A stretch of 64,000 nt of DNA from Marasmius tenuissimus (GCA_029532415.1 JAQOTA010000070.1:1-64000); one strand, 5' to 3'; shown: positions 46,877-60,116, numbered from the stretch's first letter. Numbers and translations: made by a program. The notes: generated from the sequence alone by a model not told the origin.

Positions 46877-47901
46877 TGTGGTTGGTATAGTCAACTGGGA
46901 AATTGTTCGGATGAGGTTTGGAACTTGAATTATGAATGTTATAGGAAAAGTGGACCTGCTTTTATAAGAAAGGCTTGTGGAGAATTTAGCCTCACCAGAA
47001 CGGATACAACCGTCGCTGTGCATACGCAGTCTCCATGATGCCGATCAATATATCAATATCAGTGCTATTCTGGGTGACCCTGCAGTTAGGGGCGGCTACA
47101 CGGCTAGAAACCGGTTAGAGCCATCTCACGTTCACTGCAGGTTCGGTTCGGGGGCCTACTTCTGCCTACATACTTGCGCAGCGAGCTCGTAGGAAAACCA
47201 AAAACCAAGTGGAGTTGAAAGGATGCCCGACAGATCGAGTCTAACGCGACCTCCAGTAGCGATAACGGATATTCGGTACTGAGCCTCGTGTTGTAACCGG
47301 AGTGGACCCAGAGCAATGTGGATACGCGCCTTGGAGCCTGATGAAGTCTGAGCGAAAGGTGTTATAGCAGTTGAAGCTGAAGGTCGAACGACTCAGACTG
47401 CTCAGCGTTGGAGGGCTCGTGGTAGGCCCCGGCCAAAGCGCGGTCCTTGAGAAAAAAGGTACATAGCGCGGCAAACTCCGTGTGTGAAAGTAAGCGCACT
47501 GCCACCCAAGGGTCTTCTGCCTCCTCTCTGATCATTATATGCCCATTGGCCTTGAACAACGGTCAAGATTTCCCTTGGGTAGAAGAGGATTTCTATGATC
47601 ATTATGTTCCTCTTTTGACATCTCTTTGTTCGCCAATCGAAGCTTGGGTTGGCAGAGCATGTTCTTGACAATGGTCTTGTCACATCGGTATCTATTCTTG
47701 ATTGACTATGGCCTGCGTATCACAACTCCAAGTAGAGAACAATGGGAAACGCGAAATGTGGCAGGCCCTGTGGCATGGCCTTGTGGGTACTTATAGCCTG
47801 ACGATAGCACTGGATGGCTTCAGTCTCTCCTTCAAAGGTCACACCCTCCCACCCCAACACTCTTTTCTCCTACCACTCAAAGCTTGAAGCTCAAAAAAAC
47901 G
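46877..47901. other. Intergenic, no gene seen
   Basis: The 1025 bp contain only short frames. Nothing recognisable was found. Confidence 0.4.
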
Positions 47902-48316
47902 ATGTCCGCTGGCGGGAACATTGTCCTATATGTTCTAATTATTATGCTCGTTATTGTTGCGCTGTTTGCAACTGCTCTGAGTATACTTTCGGTGCGGCAG
48001 CGGCTGATGAACTCACGCATCAGGAAAGAAGGGAAGCAGGGCCAGGACGTGGAGGTATGATGTATCAGCTCTTTATAGATCAACTCTTGCTGACGATGAC
48101 TTGTAGGCTCCAAACTATGAAGACTTTAAGCCCATGACTATTCCCGAACCCATGGCGGTCTACTTCCCTCATGCCTATCGACATCAGATGGACATGGAAA
48201 TATATGGTACAGCGCCTGTATCTCGTCCGCTGGAGAAACTCCCAGACAAGAAACAACAGCGACGCGACCATCATCACCAACGCCACCCACCACGGCAATC
48301 CCGACGCCTGCTTTGA
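47902..48316 (+). CDS. Small single-pass membrane protein, unknown
   Basis: Two exons join after GQDVE to APNYEDFKPMTIPEP with a GT-AG intron (about 48057-48106). Residues 7-32 form one strong transmembrane helix (IVLYVLIIMLVIVALFATAL). A basic stretch RQRLMNSRIRKEGKQ follows, which by the positive-inside rule places the C-terminus in the cytosol. The tail ends very basic and His-rich (DHHHQRHPPRQSRR). The length is about 120 aa. No family is recognised. Confidence 0.5.
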
Positions 48317-48754
48317 AAGCGCGAGCCTAGATGCTCGCTTTGTGTTTGAACACGCTAAAGGCCATCACAACGAGCTCTATTCACAAGGACGTAGCAACGC
48401 CTGCGGCCTGCACGATTTTATACGATCTTCAACGTCAGTCATCCATAAAATATTCACCAACATTCCCCCGCTCCGGGACCTTTTCTACCATAAGTCTATG
48501 ACCACCACTATATCTGATTAACCGGATCTGTATATACTATACGAATGCGTTCGGAATGCTGCAGTATATCATCCAAAGCTCGAAGCGAGAGAATTCAGGG
48601 TCCTAAATCCCAATGCCATGTCCCGCCCCAATTCCGTCTGTAGAGTCGGACGCGTTACACTTATGACGACTGTCACGGTCACGTCGCGGTATACGCGTAC
48701 CCTGCGTTGTGCTCGGAAATTTACTCTTCCTCTCCTACCTCCATCTCCTCCCAC
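48317..48754. other. Intergenic, promoter side of UBP6
   Basis: No gene is seen in 438 bp. Confidence 0.4.
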
Positions 48755-51208
48755 ATGGCGCCCCTCACCGTCAACATCAAGCACTCAGGAAAGACCCACA
48801 GCGTCGAGCTCGATCCCGAGCTTCCTCCAAAAGCCTTCAAAGAAAATGTCTATCAAGTCACCGGCGTTCCTCTGGATAGAATGAAGGTCATGGTCAAGGG
48901 AGGCGTGTTGAAGGTACGTCGGTCGAATGGTGGCTCTCGGAAGGCAGCTTAAGGGTATCTGACGTTTCAGGATGACTCAAATTGGGCAAAAATTGCCCCC
49001 AAAGCTGTATGAACATTTTTTCTTTCAGCTTCATCGGGTAGCTGGAGTATTGACCAAGTGCGATGGTTGATCTACCTAGGGTCAGACGTTCATGGTTATC
49101 GGTACGGCCGGGGAGCTACCCAAAGCACCCGAAAAGCCTGTCGTATTCCTGGAGGGTAAGTTCTGGGCCGCTATTTAGTGACATTCATAGAACTAGACTT
49201 CCGATCTCTCCAGATATGGACGACGAGGAACTTGCTGGCGCAGTACGTGAAGATTGACTCATTGGCCGAGCCGGAGTGACTAATCGCGCTACTTATAGTT
49301 GGATGCACCGGTTGGATTGCAGAAGTGTGTGGCACCGCTCACGTCTGTTTACCTCGATAATGACCCGATCATCTAGCATGGGCAACACATGTTACATGAA
49401 TGCTACCATACAAGCTCTTCGTGCTATTCCAGAACTGCAAGTTTCATTAGGAGTGTACGCCGCTGTTACGCTACATGCATTCTATGCAACGTTTTCATTC
49501 TTACGCTGTCATTTCCGATTAGACCTCAACAAGGGCAGGCGTCTACATCCTCAGCTCCCGCTCCGGCAGTTAATGGACTGCCAGCCTCCCTTCGCGATTT
49601 GTACGCCAATATGACGCGAACCACGGATTCGATCAACCCCAGCTCGTTTTTGAATGTGCTAAGGCAGGTGAGTAGCGGGGCCACCGCTCCGTATCAAAGC
49701 TCGTACCTGATTGTTACTACCTGCAAATAGGTTAACCCACAATTTGCCGAACGTGACAGAAGTGCAAAGGGCGGAGGTATGATGGCCATGATGGGTGGAG
49801 GATATTCACAGCAAGGTACCGATAGCCGATTTTTCCTCCTTGTGGGTCGGCACTGATATTAGCCCAATTTAGATGCCGAGGAATGTTACTCACAGGTCCT
49901 CAACTCTCTGAGGGAGGTGGATGTTTTGGAGGCTTTGATCCCTCCCGGTATAACCCCAGTCTCTGGCGGAAGAAGGAAATTCATTGAACAGTTCTTGATG
50001 GGTGAAATTCGGAGAGAGTGCGTCAGGCCTTCTCGATCGTTATCCATTCAAGTTTTGATCACCGTCCTCCAAAGACTGTCTTCGGCGGAGGCGCCCGACG
50101 AGCCACCCACAGTGTCGACAGAAAAGATCATGAAGATCGAATGTAACATCACCGGCCAGACGAACTACATGCATTCCGGTATTCTTGGGGTGCGAACCTT
50201 CTCCGCGTTCATACAGTGACCTTACATCCTACTTTACAGGCTTTGAACTCGACACTCGAAAAGCATTCTCCCACCCTCAACCGTACGGCTGAATACACCC
50301 AAACCTCGCGGTTGACTCGTCTTCCTAGCTATCTTACGGTCCACATGGTTCGTTTTGCTTGGAAGGCTGACGTTGGCAAAAAGGCAAAGATCATGGTGAG
50401 TCGCTATCTTTCACCTGACCATCCTATTCCTCATGACCTTCCAGAGAAAAGTCAAATTCCCAGAAGTCTACGATGCTTTAGATATCGTCACTCCCGAGCT
50501 CAAGGAGAAGTTGCTTCCCACCAGTAGGAGGTTGCAAGAGATTGAGAAGGAGAGGACCGAAAGACGCAAGGTTCGCAAGCGTACGAAGGCTACGCAGCAG
50601 GCCGCGAAAACAACCGCTCCCACGGACGGTTCAACTGACGCGACGACGACCACGGACGATGCTTCTGCAGCACCCGTAGACGCAACGCAAGGTGGTGAGC
50701 TCGAAGATGAGTGTGTCTATCGAGAGAGGGAGCGAGTTGAATTGGAGGCTTTAAGTGATCCCTCCATCAGGAACGACATCGGTGCAAGCTGGAGTGGGCT
50801 TTATGAGCTAGTTGGTGAGCAAATGTTTGATGCATTGTCCGCGGTTCGTTTTACTTACTACAGACAATAGCCATTGTCACGCACAAGGGAGCTGCGGCCG
50901 ACTCCGGCCATTATATTGGCTACGTCAAGAAAAACGTATTCCACCGTCCTCCACCTAAGTTGTATAACGCGTCGGGTGCTGAGGCTGCGCCAAGCGCTAC
51001 GAACCCCGACCCGAATGCGATGGATACCGACGACCCAGCATTCACACAAAAGAAACAGGATCCGTTCGCGTACGAGGACGACGAGGACTGGTACAAGTTT
51101 GACGATGACAAGGTGTCGGTCTTTCCGAAGGAGAAACTCGGTACTTTGGATGGCGGAGGAGAGGATTCATCGGCATACGTGTTGTTGTACAAATCTAAAT
51201 CCGCATGA
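48755..51208 (+). CDS. UBP6: Proteasome-associated deubiquitinase Ubp6/USP14
   Basis: This is a multi-exon gene with several tiny exons (36, 29 and 26 bp). Residues 1-75 form the ubiquitin-like domain (MAPLTVNIKHSGKTHSVELD to GQTFMVIGTAGELPKAPEKP) that docks Ubp6 on the proteasome subunit Rpn1. The USP catalytic domain starts with the Cys box GLQNMGNTCYMNAT (catalytic Cys in NTCY). It goes on to QQDAEECYSQVLNSL, the LPSYLTVHMVRFAWK strand and the His box HKGAAADSGHYIGYVKK. The end is DDDKVSVFPKE-SSAYVLLYKSKSA. A Lys/Arg- and Thr/Ala-rich insert (about 70 residues) separates the two boxes and is longer than in yeast. The enzyme removes ubiquitin chains at the proteasome. Confidence 0.93.
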
Positions 51209-52027
51209 ATGGTCTAGGATCGTCTATTTTTGTCAGTAACTTGCCTACGAATCAAACGTTTTGCATGGATATGTCTTCTTCGAAGTTGCTTCTTCCACCA
51301 CGTGAATTAATTAACCAGGGCCAATATTTTGCCTATCTCCAGGTATGCCCCAGGGCCAGCTGAGGTTCTTCTTTAGTTGTGGGGGCGAATCGTGTCGAAC
51401 GGGCCGCGAATTGGGTGTGCCTCACAATCGCGTTCAGGTGAGACCTACCCATTTTAACTACTTCTCAGGTGGAACTTGCTTCATGAATGTCCAGATACCT
51501 ATCGCTTGCGAGTCGCTTCCAGCGGGGCCTGCCGCCTCCTTCGAAAGTGTGCAGGAGACTGAGGACTCAGGAGTGCACTGTGAGCTCCACTCAGCGGTCC
51601 GGGATTCCGACGTTCCGGGGGTTCCGACAAAGCGAATGTCCGGACGAAGCTCGGTGTTGTCGAGAAACCGCCATCATCTTGCATATGTTCTGCGATCCAT
51701 TTTCTCAAAATGAAGGTGGTAGCACCACGGCTCAATTGATGATGCATGACAGGTATCATTGTGATGGGGAGGTATCCAGGTGCAAACCACAACTCATGAC
51801 TGCGTCTTCCAAAGTGACATCGGGTGAGTGGCTTTCGATTGGCGTTCTGTATGGAAATCGGGCTCGTCTGTTGGTCGCCTGTTGACCTTTCAGCATCCGT
51901 TTGACTTTCACCACAAAACGAAGCAACGGGAAGTCATTCAGTGGAAAATAATCTGCATGTCATCTGCCATTCTCCCTTGGTCTCGTCGAGTACTTATAGG
52001 CGAAAATATGGTTCAGAAACCCCAGCG
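51209..52027. other. Intergenic between UBP6 and the GH3 gene
   Basis: No gene is supported in 819 bp. A short run near 51467 (GGTCFMN in one frame) faintly recalls the USP Cys box but has no continuing similarity. Confidence 0.4.
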
Positions 52028-54483
52028 ATGGCACCTCAAAACCTTTCGCGCCTCATTGCCCTTAGTGCTAGCGTTCTCGCCTGTAAAGGCGCGTTCCCAG
52101 ACTGCGTCAATGGTCCTTTGTCCAGCAACCTCGTGTGCGATCCAACTGCTCCTTCCCTGGATCGTGCGAAAGCACTGGTTGACGAGCTCACGACTCCGGA
52201 GATGATCCAGAACTCGATCCACCAGTCCCCAGGCGTACCGCGCCTTGGCCTTCCGCCGTATAACTGGTGGAGCGAAGCGCTTGTAAGTCCCAACGCACAG
52301 TGTCATTCTCCGAAAGTTGCTAACTACCTTCTCATGCTCAGCATGGTGTAGCTTCAAGTCCTGGAGTAGGTTTTGCACCCGCAGGACAAGATTTCAGCTT
52401 TGCTACCTCCTTTCCTGCTCCCATCACGCTGGGAGCCACCTTCGATGACTCCCTTGTCAACTCTATCACGACTGTCATCAGCACAGAAGGTCGCGCTTTC
52501 AGCAATGTCAATCGGTCAGGTATCGACTACTTTACTCCAAATATCAACCCTTTCAAGGACCCACGCTGGGGACGCGGGCAGGAAACCCCAGGTGAAGACC
52601 CGTTCCACATCGCTCAGTACGTGTTCCAGTACGTGACGGGCCTCCAGGGTGGTGTTGCTCCAAAACCCTACTACAAGACCGTTGCTGACTGCAAACACTG
52701 GGCCGGCTACGATCTCGAGAGTATCGGCAACGTCTCACGAGATGTATTCGACGCTATCATTACCCAGCAGGATCTCGCAGAATACTATTCCCCTTCTTTC
52801 CAGAGCTGCCTCCGTGATGCCAAAGTTGGCTCAATCATGTGCAGCTATAATTCCGTCAATGGCATCCCTTCGTGCGCCAATTCGTTCTTGCTGCAGGATC
52901 TCGCCCGTGACCTCTACGAGCTTGGAGACGATCAATGGGTCACTGGCGATTGTGCAGCTGTACGGGATATCTTCCAGACCCATAACTACACGACCAGTCC
53001 CGCCAATGGAACTGCTCTTGCTCTTCTTGCCGGAACTGATCTCGATTGTGGCGATAGCTACTCCCAGTACCTCGGGGACGCCCTCAATCAATCGCTCATC
53101 ACGGTGGACGATCTTAAGCGGTCACAAACTAGGCTGTACAATTCTCTAATCAGGTAAGTTACAATTTGGAAATGCTAGGATGGACACTGACCGACGGACC
53201 TTCAGAGTCGGCTACTTTGACCCCGCTGAGCAACAACCATACCGACAGCTGGCTTGGGCAGATGTCAACACTCCCGAAGCGCAACAACTTGCCTACGAAG
53301 CAGGCGTTGAGGGAGTCGTCCTCCTGAAGAACGACGGAGTCCTGCCTCTCAACTCCTCGGTGAAGAATGTCGCCGTGATTGGACCCTGGGCGAACGCTAC
53401 AACGCAGATGCAATCCAACTACGCTGGTGTTGCTCCCTTCCTCATCAGTCCTCAGCAAGCCTTTAAGGATGCTGGCTTCAATGTCTCCTTTACGAATGGT
53501 ACTGATATTAACTCCGATAGCACCGCAGGCTTTGAAGAGGCACTAGCGTTTGCCGGCGCTGCAGATGTGGTGATTTTCGTTGGAGGAATAGACAACTCCA
53601 TCGAAGGCGAGGGGCGCGATCGTTCACAAATCAGCTGGCCAGGAAACCAGCTGGAACTTGTCAGCCAGCTTGCTGATGTGGGAAAGCCGTTTATCGTGCT
53701 TCAGATGGGAGCTGGTCAAGTCGATAGTTCCGCAATCAAGAGCAACGATAAGGTTCGGACTTCCCTCGGTGTTTCAAGAACGCTTTTGACCGATCATGAA
53801 ATTTACAGGTCAACGCCCTTATCTGGGGAGGCTACCCTGGACAGAGCGGGGGTAAGGCTCTCGCGGACATCATCACCGGTGAACAGAGTCCCGCTGGTCG
53901 TCTCCCCCTCACTCAATATCCCGCCGACTACGTCAACCAAGTCGCCTTCACCGACATGAACCTCCGACCGTCGAGTACGAGTACCGGTCGTACTTACAAG
54001 TGGTACACCGGCGAAGCCATCTACCCATTCGGATCCGGTCTTCACTACACCACCTTCAACTTTACTTGGGCAGATGAGGGCAGTACTTACGATATCCAAT
54101 CTCTCGTCGAGGCTGCAAACTCTTCAGGCGTTGCCCATGTCGATCTCGGCACCCTCGATACTTTCAAGGTGGATGTGACGAACACCGGCGAAGTTCAATC
54201 CGACTACGTGGCCTTGCTATTCTCTCGTACCACTGCTGGACCATCCCCAGCACCGCTGAAGGAGCTGGTATCTTATACCCGCGTGAAAGCGCTTGCAGCC
54301 GGCCAGAGTGCCACAGCAGAGTTGAAGGTCACACTTGGAACCATCGCGAGGACCGACGAGGAGGGTAACAGGGTTCTGTATCCTGGGAGTTACGAACTGC
54401 AACTTGATGCGGATGGGGCAATTACGAGAACTATTACGCTCTCTGGATCGGAGGAGACGTTGATTGCGTGGCCAAAACCATAA
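52028..54483 (+). CDS. Secreted GH3 beta-xylosidase/glucosidase (762 aa)
   Basis: Four exons close in frame: 52028-52282, 52342-53153, 53206-53752 and 53809-54483. A signal peptide (LIALSASVLACKGAF) precedes the GH3 N-terminal barrel. That barrel has NWWSEALHGVASSPG, DPRWGRGQETPGEDP, KHWAGYDLES and the nucleophile region QWVTGDCAAVRDIF, where Asp of TGD is the expected nucleophile. The second domain contains VEGVVLLKNDGVLPLN and VVIFVGGIDNSIEGEGRDR, followed by WGGYPGQSGG. A C-terminal fibronectin-III-like domain has YPFGSGLHYTTF. The KHWAGYDLE and WWSEALHG pattern is that of fungal beta-xylosidases (Bxl1 type) more than of beta-glucosidases. It likely releases xylose from xylooligosaccharides outside the cell. 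Confidence 0.93.
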
Positions 54484-54708
54484 CTGAACAGTGCTCTGCC
54501 TCCTTTCTTTGCCTCAAACGACGCGGGGCCAATCGTGTTCTTTTGGTATGAGCGACGATTTCATTCGACGAATGTACGTAGCTAAGTAAAAGATACAACA
54601 TATATGATCACTTCGAACGAGCAATACAACAAGAAAGCAGAGGAGATAGAGCCTTGGAAAACATACGAAATTGATACAATCCCAACCAGACCAGAAAAAC
54701 AAGGTTTT

Positions 54709-55986
54709 CTACTCAGTTCTCTGCCTCTTGTCGTCATCCTCTTTCCCTTCTCCCTCTTCATTGGGTCGCTTGGTACCGTTTGCCTTCTCGGCTGCAGCGG
54801 GAGGGGCGGTACCTCCATTTTTGAGTGCCTCTAACTCTGTTTCTGCTCTCTGTCGGGAATTCCTCTCTTCCGTCCACATATTTCTGACCTCTTCCAGTTG
54901 CGCCTGGAGGTCACCCATAGCCTGATCCATCAGAAGCTTCTCCAAAGTCCACTTCTCGATATTCCTAGCCTCGTTCTCCTTGAGGTGGTGGATATACTGC
55001 ACCGCACGTGAGAGGATGGCACCCTTGGATTTTTCGCCAGAACCGTTAGGCACGATACGTCCAAGCTCATTGATGCCTTCGTTGATGTTACTCCTTCGCC
55101 TACGTTCCACCTCTTTCTATTGTACGACGTGAGCAGGAAAATCAGAATAGATAGGAAGCAAGCCATACGTGATTATCCTTCCTCTGTCGTGTCCATTCAT
55201 CGCTACCCATAGCGGCACCATTTCTTCCAGTTCGTCTGGTCGTGGTAGACGCTGAAGGGGTCGTGGCCGGCGAACCTTCACTCTTTCCCTTGCCGTCGGA
55301 TATCTCACCGTCGTCATCGTCATTGGAAGTGGCACCTGCGGCCGGCTGAGTAGAGGGCATTTGAGTGGTGTTCAGGTGGCCTAAGTTTGGTGGACCTCTT
55401 GGGTGAGAGTTGGGACCTGTCTCGGTGGGGAAGCCTGGCGGGAATGTTCCTGGTGGTGCGAGTCCTTGGGGTAGAACAACAGTGGGTAATGTGGATCCTG
55501 GTGGCGCAGTAGTCCCAGGAGGAAAGGAGGCTTGTTGAAGGTTCGAAAGAGCTTGGGCCGCTGCATCTTCTTTGAGTGTACCGTCTGACCCGACCTGGCC
55601 CAGGCAATGTCACATGAGAAACGGTGCTGACGACAGAAAAGAGGATGGTGACCGCTCGCGATCACGTGTAGAAAGAAAAGAAAAGTGAAAGGCCCGTCAA
55701 AGAATCGGGAGTGAAGGCAATACGATGGGCATCAAGAAGATCAAGAATGATGACAAGATGGAATAGATTTCCGTCAAGGACCGACAAAACTCACGACTTT
55801 TCCAATCATTCCAGGGATATGTTGGAGGAGTTGTATCAATTGATCTCTGTCGAGGGCCGGATACCCGGCAGGAAGAGATACACCTCCTCCAGCAACGGCG
55901 GGCTGAGCGGGCTGGGGTTGCGTCGATGGGGCTCCCGCCGTTGCCGGTGCTTGCGGGAGGACAGGCTCTGTTGTGCTGGGTGCCAT
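54709..55986 (-). CDS. bHLH transcription factor, Cbf1-like (341 aa)
   Basis: Three minus-strand exons close in frame: 55986-55795, 55594-55169 and 55116-54709. The N-terminal two thirds are Pro/Ala/Ser/Thr-rich with an acidic DDDDGEISDG patch. The basic region and first helix read WTRQRKDNHKEVERRRRSNI, then NEGINELGRIVPN, loop GSGEKSKGAIL, second helix SRAVQYIHHLKENEARN and a coiled coil to the end. The basic region carries the His, Glu and Arg pattern (H-KEVERRR) expected for CACGTG recognition. Cbf1 homologues control sulphur metabolism and act at centromeric CDEI sites in yeast. The target set here is unknown. An ATCACGTG lies in its own first intron. Confidence 0.9.
55661..55668 (+). promoter_or_regulatory. 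ATCACGTG E-box in intron 1 of the bHLH gene
   Basis: The octamer fits RTCACRTG, the Cbf1/CDEI consensus. It lies within the first intron (55595-55794) of the gene encoding a Cbf1-like protein. Autoregulation is an inference. Confidence 0.4.
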
Positions 55987-57518
55987 TTCTGTTTATAGGA
56001 CCGATCCTTGTGACAGTTCATTCAATTTCGTATCCTCAATCTCCAGTGATCTTTCACTCACCAAACTTCAAAGCTTCAGCACGTTCAACTACTCGTATGG
56101 GTTGTCCGATGTTCCGCTCGTTGACACCTTGATAGACGATGGGTCATGGTTCGATTGAATGGCACGACAATTTCAATGCGGAGAGTCCGGGAAGTGAGAA
56201 GGAACAGAAAGCTCGTTAGTCCGTAACTGGCTCAGGATATCTGCTTCACTCACTGCGATAATCCAATGACAACGAGTCCTGCGATAAAGGACCTATGATG
56301 GGTCGCAGTGAGTCCAATAAGCCTCTAACTAGATAGAATGAGTGATAGAATTACAAGAGGAAGGGTCGATGCGCTTAAGCGGATGGGGAACGGGCAGGGA
56401 GGGGGGAGTGATTTCTGGCGCGTCGGGGTGCTGACCTGGGGGGATCGTCACATGGGTGAGTGAAAGTCACACCTTTTTGAAGAAATCATGTGCTGAGACC
56501 CCGATCACCTCTTCAATCTTTTTCCCACACAATTTTGCCACTCGTCCGCGCTTCCACCACTCAATTTTCTGGCTGCCCAAGACTTTTTCTTCATAGTAGC
56601 CTGATCCCCACAGCTTCAAGAGCATTGAGCCGTCTCTATGTTATTCTCAGACTCTCGCGCCTCAACAAGAAGCTGCAAATTGGAGCCTATCAGAGCTCAG
56701 AATAATTTTTCGGTTAATTATGGAAGCAGTTTACGGGGTCCTTCCCCCACGCCGTCAAACACGAGGCAAACAGGTGGCACGTGGGACGCCTTCGTAGGAC
56801 AGCCTTCGATCCGGGAGTACTCATAGAAATCCATACTTGACTTCTAAGTTCTAGTTTCTTCCTCATTCTTAGGTTTGGATAGGAAAGACAAAGAAGCATC
56901 GGCTGTAATTTCTTGATTGCACACGAGCTCTGTTCACCAGATGAGCTGCGGTACTTAGCAAGTTTTCAGTGAGCCCAAGTCACCGCGACATTGCCGCCGA
57001 ACGACTACCAACTCCATTCAAAGATTCGCAACCAATTACAAGCCTTGGTGTGGCTGCGGAGCCTCTGCGAATGATCAATGATCATCGATAATTAAATGTC
57101 CCCTCACTGATCATAGGACACAATCGTCTGTGAACGGCCTGAGCCAGCCCATATCCAAGCTCTTCCCGTGATGTGAATTGAGGGTGACTATACACTCAGG
57201 GATCACGGCCGTGATGTTGATTACTCGGGATCGCAGAGTTCATCTCAGATAATGCAGGAAGGAACGCTGCGCGGTCCTAGTGCTTCCCAGTCTGCCAAGT
57301 CTACATGAGGCAAGACACGCTCGAGTGTTCCTCCAGCCGCCCACAGCCCATGGGCCACAGAGGAACTCTGATCAGAACAAGCCTGCCATCACAGATGTAG
57401 AAGATGAACGTTTTAAGCTTTCTCAATTCTCTATCAAAAGACATGAATGTCCATATTGTCTATCAAGTGAAAGGAAACCCAATTAAAATTCTATCATCTA
57501 TGTGCTGACTGTCGAATG
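55987..57518. other. Long intergenic stretch, no gene seen
   Basis: The 1532 bp between the bHLH start and the laccase stop contain only short frames. No mobile element, repeat or RNA gene was recognised. Confidence 0.45.
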
Positions 57519-60116
57519 TTAGAGATCTTCAGGGGAGAGCGACGCGTAAATGGGGCACAATTCTTCCCAAGCCGCTGTATGATAGGGTTTTCAGTGCCGT
57601 GATGAGAAATGAAGTTGTCAAACAGACATACGAGGAGGGGTAACGGTGGCGTTCCAGTTCTCGGTTGCCTCAGCAAAGACGGCAGCGAATCCACTGAGAA
57701 GGGGATGTTTTGGTCAACGCTCAAGGTGAGGAGAGAGAGATATTGAAACTTACGTCTCGAGGTGCCAGTCGATGTGGCAATGGAGGAACCATGGGCCAGG
57801 ATTGTCAGTAACGAAGCGGATTGTGACCTCATCACCTCCTTTCCCGGAGTTCACGACGTCCCGGCGGACCTAGATGGACGGCAGGTTGTGAGCCTCTATT
57901 CGGCAGATAGAATTTAGAAAAGAGGAACGTACGGGATTCTGGTAGTTATAGGTGTTGCTTCCAGCGACCCTCACGACATCGAAAGCGTGCTATATCATGG
58001 GTCGTTATGAACATCACCTCTCTGGAATAAGTATGAAAACCTTACCCCGTGCAGATGGATAGGATGCTATCGTGTGACGAGTTAGCGGCGGCGGCCACTC
58101 CAAAGCAACGCTTGACGTACCTCCCATCCCTTCTTTCCACCGCCGGTCATAGTGATCTCAATGGTCGCATTGGGAGGAAGTGGGTACACAGATCCTTTGG
58201 GAAGAAGTTCGTCGGCCTGGAATGCGCCACTCATCACCTGCAAAAGGACCGGTAGCGAGGGTGACTCGTATTTGACATCGTTTATCATGAACTCGTTTGA
58301 GGACTGAAGAGGAAGCGAGATATCAGGAATGGAGAGAATCTATAAAAGCATGCTAGGTTACCGTTGAGAAATCGAGGTTGATGGCATGATCAACCCCTCC
58401 GGGGAATGGTTCACCAGGAGCACCGGGGTTCTCAAGGGGCTGTTGGCGAAGATTAAGATTGAGCCTTGGAGTATAAACCTCTACAGCTTCAATTACTCAC
58501 ATGAAGGTCCCGTTCGTCAAGCCACTTCGAAGGTTCCCAATCGGACTCTGCCGGTTCGCGCTCTGGTGCACCAACATATCGCAAAATGGCGGAGTTGATA
58601 CCATCCTTGAAGCCTCCACGCCCGTTTTCGGGTTCTGAGCGGATCCCTGTGACAGAGGTTATTACCCTGCAACTCGGGACAAACAATGGCGAAGCTTACA
58701 GTAGTTATCGACCGGCTGATTGGCTTCGAGCTATCGTGGCGTTATGAGCACTGTGGTTCTTTGACCATGAGTCGCCTTTCACACTCACAATGTAAGAGTA
58801 ACGTTGGCCTGTCGAGCGCGTTAGCTTGCGTCCGTAGATGGAATCAAATCAACGATGCCTACCTGCAAATATACGGAACCCTTCGGTGTCCACGGGTTGA
58901 TGGTTTATGCTGTCTGCTTCAATGACTTTCCTTTAGGACGGTCACGCGTCGCGTCAATTTCTTTATGGTCAATGGTATCGAAGGATTAAAAACTCACATC
59001 GCGTGTTTGTCTATGTGGAACCAGAAATCGGGCTGACACCCCGTGTTGAGGACACGCATTCGGTAGCTGTCGAGAGACACATGAACACCCTAAGTCGATG
59101 TGATTGAAAAGAAAGGGCTCACCGTTTGCCTTGCTCTACTTGAACGACCGCGAGTTGGGATCGGGGACCACCCTTGTAACTGTGGCTTTTTAATGAGTCG
59201 TGAACCGTGAACCTGACACACTTCACTCACCGTCCCAGGCCGTTGATAAGAACCGAGTCGTGGTCCCTACAAAAAAGCTGAGTGGAAAGCGACAGATAGT
59301 ATAAACGGAATACATACGGAAGTTCCTCTGCTAATTTCAGGGCCTTTTCGTGGTACCAGTCCGCGAGTGTAATGACGGTATTCTCTGTGGCCAAAAATGA
59401 GTCGGTGATTCATTTCAAAAGGCTGGAAACAAGGGCTCACCATCATCCACATCATACAGGTCGGCAAATGGATCGTTGGGGTCGTAAACAACGAGGGGCC
59501 CTCTGAGTCCATCACAGTATTGGACGGCTAGAGGTCAATGTCAACAACTTGGAGAATAGCCGTCTCAGGTAGGTTGTCAACTCACACAAATGAGAGTGGT
59601 ACCAAAACGTTCCTGCTTGATCACGGGTAGGGATTTCATAGGTAAATTCGTGACCCTTCGCGATAGGGCACTGGTTGACAAAAGCTGGCCCATCCGCCCA
59701 GTTGAATCCGCCGTCCAGGAAGAACCCATGCCAGTGCTGTGATTCGCTTGAGTTCGGTAACTCGTTCAGTGCAGTGGACTCGAGAGACACTCACAATGCT
59801 GGTGGATTGTAACATCGACGGGTCGTTCAAGTTATTGATCAGGTTCATCTTTATCCTGTCACCCTATCATCCCAAGACCAGTACTATGATTAGAAAACGC
59901 ATCACATAAATGCGGAGGTGAACAGACCTTCTGGGCTACAATCAGTGGTCCATTAACGGAATCGCCCGCAATTGAGGCCGCACGAGAAAGACCATCGGGA
60001 CTGACGACGGCGTTGTGTATGACAAGGTCGCCCACTGGTCCAATCGTGGCTGCGAGATTGCGTCCGAGCATAGCCGCCATGGTGACAAAGGAGAGGAGAG
60101 ATCGAGAGAGAGCCAT
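57519..60116 (-). CDS. Secreted laccase (multicopper oxidase)
   Basis: This is a many-exon minus-strand gene. A signal peptide starts at 60116 ([17 protein letters not shown]). The four copper motifs are readable: HWHGFF, FWYHSHL, HPIHLHGHAFDVV and [14 protein letters not shown]. The residue at the type-1 copper axial position (after ETG) is Phe, the class linked to high redox potential. Early text is [20 protein letters not shown], and the last exon ends [14 protein letters not shown] before the stop at 57519. Laccases oxidise phenols and lignin-related compounds with oxygen reduced to water. The expected length is about 520 aa. Some middle exon borders were not resolved individually. The gene appears intact. 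Confidence 0.9.

Noticed and set aside
51460..51530. GGTCFMN-like stretch resembling the USP catalytic Cys box downstream of UBP6
   Set aside because: The similarity covers only about six residues, and the flanks do not follow the UBP6 exon. Probably chance.
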